A DNA stretch of 19,109 nt from Bacteroidota bacterium (lineage in GTDB: Bacteria; Bacteroidota; Bacteroidia; Bacteroidales; Bacteroidaceae): NCBI GenBank assembly GCA_023458215.1, contig JAEXAJ010000003.1:1-19109 (forward strand), written 5' to 3'. Both the position numbers and the translations under genes were made by a program. Under the pieces are notes generated by a model. That model saw only the letters and a program-made list of their open reading frames with translations. It searched no databases and was not told the origin of the DNA. Within the stretch, counting starts at the first letter, position 1. Each line of letters begins with the position of its first letter. Positions 14,123 to 19,109 of the stretch are shown here, one piece after another.

Positions 14123-15320
14123 TATGAAGAAACTTTTACTCTTTTTATTTGTCGTGATCTGTAACGTACATTACGGTCTTTCTCAAGTCGGCAGTATTGC
14201 CCCTGACAAGTATTTGATAACCGGACAACTCACCAATGTGCCCGATAGTACGAGAATCAGTTTGTACCGTGAAAACGGGCAGCTTCTTGAACCAGTGTTT
14301 CATGATACCATTTTCAATGGGATATTTACTTTCAGTGATACAGTAAGTCATGCCAAGAAGTTACTGCTTATTTCAGGGGAGAAGGGATTTCCCGGTATTT
14401 GGCAGGATGTTTGGGTAGCTCCAGGTAAACATATTACAGTTACCGGGCAAGATAAGTTGATATACCTTTGGCAAGTAAAGAGTGATATCTCCGAGCAGTT
14501 GGAAGAAAATAACTTTCAGTCTTGTGCGTTAGAGCTTAGACAGGAGTGGGTGAAACACAATATAGTCGAGTCTGACTGGCTAAGACAAATGGAAAATAAA
14601 GAAAATGCGGGGAACGATAGTATTCTGAATCAAATATGGGCAAAGGTAGACTCGGTGCGAAAGTTTTCGTTCCCCTTGCAACGTAGTATCTATAAGAAAG
14701 AAATTGATTATATGAAGACGGCTCCCATAGGCCCTGTTTGGATGGGGCGGCTGCTACTTTATTCCCAAATGTCAAGCTCCAAGTTCTTTATGCCTTATTT
14801 GGATGAATTGAAAGAATTATATTCTAATTTGCCGGAAACAATGAAGCATACTGTCGATGCAGAGCTAGTGTATCAATACCTTTATCCACCGATAGCTGTT
14901 GGTGCTGGCGATGAAATGGCCGATGGAGAGCTATATGACCTGCAAGGTGCAACTCATCGCCTTTCTGAATTTAAAGGAAAATACATTTTGCTTGATTTTT
15001 GGAGTGTTGGTTGCGGTCCTTGCATAGCATCGATTCCTGAACTGGAAGAGATAGCAGATACTTATAAAGATCATTTAGCTGTAGTAAGTATCAATACTGA
15101 TCCGGAGAAGCCTTGGAAGGAGTTTATCATTAAAAAGAGTATGAAGGGTAACCAGTGGAACGAACTCCGAAGAGCAAATACCGGATTGACCGCCAGTTAT
15201 CAGGTGAAGGGATATCCTCACTATGTACTGATTGCTCCTGATGGGAAAGTGCAAGCTGTTTGGGGTGGTTATGGAAAGGGCTCACTCTTGGAAAAAATGA
15301 AGAACCAGTTGAATAAGTAA
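14112..15320 (+). CDS. DUF4369-type TlpA/ResA-like thiol-disulfide protein
   Basis: A 402-residue exported protein. A signal peptide spans about 1-25 (end GLSQ) with no lipobox, so it is likely periplasmic. Residues 30-130 match the DUF4369 N-terminal domain common in Bacteroidota (YLITGQLTNVPDSTRISLYRE, then FNGIFTFSDTV). A helical middle follows. The C-terminal thioredoxin fold (about 265-400) has LSEFKGKYILLDFWSVGC, the active site Cys301-Gly-Pro-Cys304, a SINTD strand and a cis-Pro loop in KGYPHYVLI. It should reduce or exchange disulfides in envelope proteins. The start at 14112 follows a purine-rich GGAAGGAAAA. dacB begins 2 nt after its stop, so the two genes are co-transcribed. Confidence 0.87.
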   Translation: MKNNMKKLLLFLFVVICNVHYGLSQVGSIAPDKYLITGQLTNVPDSTRISLYRENGQLLEPVFHDTIFNGIFTFSDTVSHAKKLLLISGEKGFPGIWQDVWVAPGKHITVTGQDKLIYLWQVKSDISEQLEENNFQSCALELRQEWVKHNIVESDWLRQMENKENAGNDSILNQIWAKVDSVRKFSFPLQRSIYKKEIDYMKTAPIGPVWMGRLLLYSQMSSSKFFMPYLDELKELYSNLPETMKHTVDAELVYQYLYPPIAVGAGDEMADGELYDLQGATHRLSEFKGKYILLDFWSVGCGPCIASIPELEEIADTYKDHLAVVSINTDPEKPWKEFIIKKSMKGNQWNELRRANTGLTASYQVKGYPHYVLIAPDGKVQAVWGGYGKGSLLEKMKNQLNK

Positions 15321-15322
15321 TA

Positions 15323-16747
15323 ATGAAAAGATTAATAATGTATTTGCTTTGGTCTGTTTGTCTGTTGCCCTTATCTGCGCAAAGAGTGACGATACAAACA
15401 GATTCGCTTGCTGCACGCCTTGATACGCTGATAAAGTATAAACTCCCCCAAGGCTCCAACGTTGCCATCTCCGTCTTTGACTTGACGGATGGGCGACCCT
15501 TGTACGGCTATCAATCCGACAAGCTGTCTCGTCCCGCCTCTACCATGAAGCTACTGACCACTATTACCGCCTTGTCCCAACCCCAAGCCGACGAACCGTT
15601 TCGTACGGAAGTGTGGTATAAAGGGGTGATTGAAGGCGATACCCTGAAAGGAGATATGTACGTCATCGGTGGTTATGACCCTGAATTCAGCGACGAAGCA
15701 CTGGATTCATTGGTGAGTGCTGTGAGCCGTTTCCCTTTCTCGGTAATACAGGGCAAAGTGTTTGGCGATGTCTCCATGAAAGACTCCCTTTACTGGGGAA
15801 GCGGCTGGTTGTGGGATGATACTCCCGCTTCTTATCAGCCCTATCTCTCGCCGTTGATGCTGAATAAAGGCGTTGTAACAGTCACCGCTTCCCCCGGCGA
15901 ACGGGGTGAAACGGCGGAGCTGAAGTGTAGTCCTGCTTCTTCCTATTATACACTAACCAATAACACGCAAACGCGTACCCCTTCTGCCGGACGCTTCAAA
16001 GTATCACGCGACTGGTTGACGAATGGGAATAATATCATTGTCACCGGCAATGTAGACGGGCGTCGTACAGGTACAGTTAATATCTTCTCTTCGGAAGATT
16101 TTTTCATGCGCACCTTTATAGATCGTTTGCAAGCACGGGGCATTCGCTGTACTTCCGATTATGCTTTCAGCGAGTTTCAAAAGGATAGCATTTCGGTACA
16201 AATGGTTTGTTACGAAACTTCCATGCAAGATGTAGTAAACGAAATTATGAAGGAAAGTGATAACTTGAATGCGGAAGCCATGCTTTGTCGTCTTGGTGCT
16301 CAGAGTACAGGAAAAAAACACATTACTGCCGAAGATGGTCTTTCTGCCGTTCGTATGCTGATAAAAAAGTTAGGATACAACCCCGATCGCTTTAATCTGG
16401 CGGATGGGTGTGGCCTTTCCAATTATAACTATATCTCCCCCGATCTGCTTGTTGCCTTCCTGCGCCATGCCTACTCGCGTACGGATGTCTTTCGGAAGCT
16501 ATATAAAGCACTGCCTGTTGGTGGTATAGATGGCACGCTAAAGAACCGTATGCCACGTGGCACTCGCTCCTACAAGAATGTTCATGCCAAAACGGGCTCT
16601 TTTACTGCAATAAACTGTCTTGCAGGTTATCTCCGTGCTGATAACGGCCATGAAATAGCTTTTGCCATCATGAACCAGAATGCTCTTTCGGGCAGAGAAG
16701 CAAGAGTGTTTCAGGATGCGGTGTGCGAGGAGATAATCCGTAATTGA
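15323..16747 (+). CDS. dacB: D-alanyl-D-alanine carboxypeptidase/endopeptidase, PBP4 type
   Basis: A 474-residue periplasmic penicillin-binding protein of peptidase family S13, which trims the terminal D-Ala of peptidoglycan stems and cleaves cross-links. The signal peptide spans 1-19 (end PLSA). All three catalytic motifs are present: Ser73-Thr-Met-Lys76 in RPASTMKLL, Ser312-Asp-Asn314, and Lys423-Thr-Gly425 in HAKTGSFTA. The large insert between the first two motifs is typical of this class. Length is normal. It begins 2 nt after the thioredoxin-like gene, which suggests a joint envelope-maintenance operon, and ends before a bidirectional terminator. Confidence 0.93.
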   Translation: MKRLIMYLLWSVCLLPLSAQRVTIQTDSLAARLDTLIKYKLPQGSNVAISVFDLTDGRPLYGYQSDKLSRPASTMKLLTTITALSQPQADEPFRTEVWYKGVIEGDTLKGDMYVIGGYDPEFSDEALDSLVSAVSRFPFSVIQGKVFGDVSMKDSLYWGSGWLWDDTPASYQPYLSPLMLNKGVVTVTASPGERGETAELKCSPASSYYTLTNNTQTRTPSAGRFKVSRDWLTNGNNIIVTGNVDGRRTGTVNIFSSEDFFMRTFIDRLQARGIRCTSDYAFSEFQKDSISVQMVCYETSMQDVVNEIMKESDNLNAEAMLCRLGAQSTGKKHITAEDGLSAVRMLIKKLGYNPDRFNLADGCGLSNYNYISPDLLVAFLRHAYSRTDVFRKLYKALPVGGIDGTLKNRMPRGTRSYKNVHAKTGSFTAINCLAGYLRADNGHEIAFAIMNQNALSGREARVFQDAVCEEIIRN

Positions 16748-16828
16748 TAAATGTAAGGTGTGTCAAAATGAATAATGATTTTCTTTTAGGCACATCCTCA
16801 AATAGTGTTTTCTTCGAAAAGCAGATAA

Positions 16829-16868
16829 AAAATATGCCGGGTACCACTGCTGATATCCGGCATATTTT
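16829..16868. terminator. Bidirectional intrinsic terminator
   Basis: AAAATATGCCGG (16829-16840) and CCGGCATATTTT (16857-16868) form a perfect 12-bp stem, extended by three further pairs into the spacer. A-rich and T-rich flanks give U-tracts in both directions, longer on the minus strand. It lies 27 nt past the CoA-transferase stop and 82 nt past the dacB stop, and can serve both. Confidence 0.8.
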
Positions 16869-16894
16869 ATGTTGTATTCAGTCTGAATGATTGA

Positions 16895-18391
16895 TTACTT
16901 ATATTCAGCCCAATTCGTATTCTTCATGTCTCCGCTCTTCGCTAATTCAGCGTGCATACCTAAAGCGGCACGGATGGCGTGAGGGGTTTGAGATTTACCG
17001 TCAGTCAACTTCAGGTAATCCCACAACAAGTTCTTGTAGTCAGGATGTGCACAGTTCTCGATGATGGCTTGTGCTCGTTCTTTCGGGCTCTTACCACGGA
17101 GGTCGGCAACACCTTGTTCGGTGATGACGATGTTCACGGAGTGTTCGCTATGATCTTGATGCGATACCATCGGAACGATAGAACTGATCTTGCCTTCTTT
17201 GGCAACAGACGGACAAGTGAAGATAGAGATATAAGCATTGCGGGTAAAGTCTCCCGAACCACCGATACCGTTCATCATCTTTGTACCACCGATATGCGTG
17301 GAGTTTACGTTTCCGTAAAGGTCTACTTCGATAGCTGTATTGATAGAGATAATACCGAGGCGGCGTACAATTTCAGGGCTGTTAGAAATTTCGGACGGAC
17401 GGAGAACCAGCTTGTCGCGGAAGAAATCCATGTCGTCGTAAATACCTTGCAAGCAGTCATTAGTTACAGTCAGCGAGCACGCACTACCGAATTTCACGCG
17501 GCCGGCACGAATCAAATCGATAACTGAGTTCTGAATAACTTCTGTGTACATTTCGAATGCGGGAATCGTAGTGTCACGTCCCAAGGCACCGAGCACAGCG
17601 TTTGCAATGTTTCCTACACCCGATTGCAGAGGCAAGAAGGTGGGAGGAATGATGCCGCGTTTGATGTCGGCAGCCAGGAAGTCGGCTACATTTTGACCAA
17701 TGTGGTCAGTCAACGGATCGGAGTCGGCAAAACTGCGGGCTTCATCGGGCCAGTTAGTTTCTACTACGCCGACAATTTTTTTCGGATCTACTTGGATGTA
17801 AGGCTTGCCGATGCGGTCGCTGGGTTTGTAGATAGGAATCTCGCGACGGTAAGGAGGGTCGAGAGGTTCGTATACGTCGTGCAATCCCATGGCACGCTTG
17901 CTGTGAGCGCTGTTCAATTCCACGATAACCTGGTCGGCAAGGCGGCAAACGGTAGGAGCGATACCACCGGCAGCAGTCAGGTAAATCTTTCCGTCTTCAG
18001 TTACTTCACAGGCTTCGATAATGGCAACATTTACTTTGCCCATGAAACCGTAACGAACTTCCTGCGCCATCTGTGACAAGTGAATGTCATTGTATGCGAT
18101 TTGTCCGTTGTTTACTGCTTTGCGGAAGTCAGCGTTAGTGGTGTAAGGAGCACGGTAGCGGATTGCTTTCACACGTGAGAGTACACCGTCGCAGGAGTCT
18201 CCCGTGGAAGCACCGGTAAAGATGCCTACCTGGAAAGGATTTCCTTTTGCATGTTCTTCTTCCGCAATTTTTGCTAATTCAGCCGTTACGGCTTTGGCTG
18301 TTCCTGCGGGAGTAAATCCGCTCAAGCCGATGTTGTAGCCATGTTTGATCAGGCTCGCAGCTTCTGCTGCCGAGATGTAATTCAATGCCAT
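16895..18391 (-). CDS. Acetyl-CoA hydrolase/transferase family protein, probable succinate (propionate) CoA-transferase
   Basis: A 498-residue cytoplasmic enzyme of the class-I CoA-transferase family (Cat1/AarC/ScpC type). It moves CoA between acyl-CoA and a carboxylate. In Bacteroides the likely reaction is propionyl-CoA plus succinate to propionate plus succinyl-CoA, closing the propionate pathway. N-terminal motifs are GLSGFTPAGTAKAV and GIFTGASTGDSCDG. The catalytic Glu284 lies in EMYTEVIQNS, after GQNVADF and the LPLQSGVGNIANAV segment. The C-terminal domain has GGTKMMNGIGGSGDFTRNAY. Whether it prefers acetate or propionate cannot be read from sequence. The small Pro-rich membrane protein gene lies 73 nt upstream on the same strand. 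No clear promoter lies in that gap, so the two may be co-transcribed. Confidence 0.9.
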   Translation of the reverse strand: MALNYISAAEAASLIKHGYNIGLSGFTPAGTAKAVTAELAKIAEEEHAKGNPFQVGIFTGASTGDSCDGVLSRVKAIRYRAPYTTNADFRKAVNNGQIAYNDIHLSQMAQEVRYGFMGKVNVAIIEACEVTEDGKIYLTAAGGIAPTVCRLADQVIVELNSAHSKRAMGLHDVYEPLDPPYRREIPIYKPSDRIGKPYIQVDPKKIVGVVETNWPDEARSFADSDPLTDHIGQNVADFLAADIKRGIIPPTFLPLQSGVGNIANAVLGALGRDTTIPAFEMYTEVIQNSVIDLIRAGRVKFGSACSLTVTNDCLQGIYDDMDFFRDKLVLRPSEISNSPEIVRRLGIISINTAIEVDLYGNVNSTHIGGTKMMNGIGGSGDFTRNAYISIFTCPSVAKEGKISSIVPMVSHQDHSEHSVNIVITEQGVADLRGKSPKERAQAIIENCAHPDYKNLLWDYLKLTDGKSQTPHAIRAALGMHAELAKSGDMKNTNWAEYK

Positions 18392-18431
18392 AATATATAG
18401 ATATTTTTATGTGTAAAGATCCATAAGCTAA

Positions 18432-18466
18432 CTTTCAACTCTCAACTTTCATCTTTCAACTCTATC
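18432..18466. repeat. Five degenerate tandem heptamers
   Basis: CTTTCAA, CTCTCAA, CTTTCAT, CTTTCAA and CTCTATC follow each other with a strict 7-bp period between the two leftward genes, running just into the stop codon of the upstream one. On the minus strand they form a purine-rich leader, 25 nt or more ahead of the CoA-transferase start. Confidence 0.5.
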
Positions 18467-18869
18467 AGTATTTCCGTTGAAGTATCTCTGACCATATAAT
18501 AGCCCGGCGCGCCTCTTCTGCCGAGTGAATGGTGAATTCGGATTCTGTGGCTTCATCGGATTCCTGCAGGCTGGATGCCGGAGGAGAAGTTATCTGTGTA
18601 GTAGAAGAAGTAGTGCTTGATAGGAAGGGTTTGGGCGTTGAAGTTGTCTTTTTCTTCTTAACCTGAATGGGAGATTCGGGTTGGGGGCCTTCGGGGATAT
18701 AACCTCCGTAAGTTTCTCCACCCCAATTTTCAGGTAGTGGATTTTCGGTTTCAGGAGCGGGCATAGTAGGAGCCTTGTCGGCATTTTTATTTGCTTCTTT
18801 TTTAAACTGCTTGACAATTCCGATAACAATTACAGCCGCTATTAATAGAAACTTGAAAACGTCTTCCAT
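18465..18869 (-). CDS. Small single-pass membrane protein with Pro/Ser/Thr-rich linker
   Basis: A 134-residue protein of unknown function. The start at 18869 is chosen because it follows a consensus promoter at 18890-18921. The longer frame to 18974 would start upstream of that promoter. Residues 5-18 (FKFLLIAAVIVIGI) form one membrane helix near the N-terminus, followed by a basic KQFKKE, so the rest is probably cytoplasmic. Residues 30-105 are a disordered linker rich in Pro, Glu, Ser and Thr, including poly-Ser/Thr runs. The last 20 residues (SAEEARRAIIWSEILQRKY) form an amphipathic helix that looks like a conserved docking tail. The CoA-transferase gene is 73 nt downstream. Confidence 0.7.
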   Translation of the reverse strand: MEDVFKFLLIAAVIVIGIVKQFKKEANKNADKAPTMPAPETENPLPENWGGETYGGYIPEGPQPESPIQVKKKKTTSTPKPFLSSTTSSTTQITSPPASSLQESDEATESEFTIHSAEEARRAIIWSEILQRKY

Positions 18870-18889
18870 ATCTTTTTTGATTTTCCGCC

Positions 18890-18921
18890 CAAAGATAATG
18901 CAAACCGAAAGCAGAACAAAA
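18890..18921 (-). promoter_or_regulatory. Proximal promoter of the small membrane protein / CoA-transferase unit
   Basis: On the minus strand TTTTG (18921-18917), a 19-nt spacer and TATCTTTG (18897-18890) match the Bacteroides consensus exactly. The start would be near 18883, giving a leader of about 14 nt. Confidence 0.75.
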
Positions 18922-18971
18922 TGAACTTGTTTATTTTTTATGCTGAGGTATAGCTTATCTTCGCTTTTGCG

Positions 18972-19003
18972 CAAAGGTAACTATTTAATCTAATTATAGC
19001 CAA
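18972..19003 (-). promoter_or_regulatory. Distal second promoter on the minus strand
   Basis: TTG (19003-19001), a 21-nt spacer and TACCTTTG (18979-18972) form a second consensus match about 80 nt upstream of the proximal one and pointing the same way. Tandem promoters may give two levels of expression. Confidence 0.5.
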
Positions 19004-19019
19004 GATTTTGGCAATAAAA

Positions 19020-19052
19020 AAGGGCAGCTTCACAGCTCCCCTTATTTTTTTT
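19020..19052 (+). terminator. Terminator-like hairpin in the leader of the right-edge gene
   Basis: AAGGG-C-AGCT (19020-19029) pairs with AGCT-C-CCCTT (19034-19043) around a TCAC loop with one C-C mismatch. Eight T residues (19045-19052) follow. A run of A residues on the left makes it usable in both directions. It ends 16 nt before the ATG at 19069, so on the plus strand it would act as an attenuator or end an upstream short transcript. Confidence 0.6.
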
Positions 19053-19068
19053 AACCTAAACCTTAACT

Positions 19069-19109
19069 ATGAAAAAATCTAATGTTTCTTTCATTCCACA
19101 AATTTGGCA
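19069..19109 (+). CDS. Truncated 5' end of a rightward ORF
   Basis: ATG followed by 12 open codons (MKKSNVSFIPQIW) to the window edge, with no stop. The start sits in an A/T/C-rich leader (CCTAAACCTTAACT) after the hairpin. Too little is visible to identify it; it could also be a short leader peptide. Confidence 0.35.
   Translation, partial: MKKSNVSFIPQIW

Noticed and set aside
16979..17527. 182-codon frame opposite the CoA-transferase, and a second at 17624-18076
   Set aside because: They are shadows of a strongly conserved enzyme gene, with no start signals or recognisable domain.

Overview
The window looks like a chromosome segment from a gut Bacteroides or a close relative (Bacteroidota). 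Several genes are preceded by the Bacteroides-type promoter (-33 TTTG or TTG, 19-21 nt, -7 TAnnTTTG), and Shine-Dalgarno sites are weak or absent. The proteins are typical of the phylum: a DUF4270 lipoprotein, a DUF4907-like protein, a DUF4369-thioredoxin fusion, a BACON-like lipoprotein and lipoproteins with acidic residues right after the lipidated Cys. The succinate/propionate CoA-transferase fits a succinate/propionate fermenter. I cannot name the species. No rRNA, tRNA, CRISPR array, insertion sequence or phage gene was recognised.

Left part (1-6764): an AraC-type regulator and a soluble hybrid histidine kinase with four PAS-like modules form a probable two-gene operon. Its visible -7 box is followed by a perfect 14-bp palindrome. 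Next comes convergent L-aspartate oxidase (nadB, NAD synthesis), then a small membrane protein with a PH-like domain and a LytTR regulator. The receiver domain of that regulator lacks the usual phospho-acceptor Asp and the conserved Lys.

Middle (6765-7304): a 540-bp non-coding stretch between convergent genes. It holds a cluster of GGGAA/TTCCC palindromic units, a short coding-like minus-strand segment, and two facing arrays of five degenerate octamers that could fold into one long hairpin.

Envelope cluster (7305-12425): an outer-membrane barrel and a DUF4270 lipoprotein overlap by 4 nt and are read leftward. A kelch-repeat lipoprotein and a DUF4907-like protein are read rightward. The two pairs share a 204-bp divergent control region with an inverted repeat. 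A BACON-like lipoprotein converges on the right-hand pair, with a perfect 13-bp hairpin at the junction. This cluster is the best candidate for an uncharacterised system, probably a surface or outer-membrane complex.

Right part (12426-19109): dihydrolipoyl dehydrogenase with a consensus promoter, and a possible frameshifted zinc-ribbon remnant. A TlpA/ResA-like thiol-disulfide protein is followed after 2 nt by a PBP4-type D-Ala-D-Ala carboxypeptidase, a probable periplasmic operon. After a terminator come the CoA-transferase and a small Pro/Ser/Thr-rich membrane protein, both leftward. The right edge has a terminator-like hairpin just upstream of the first 13 codons of a truncated rightward ORF.
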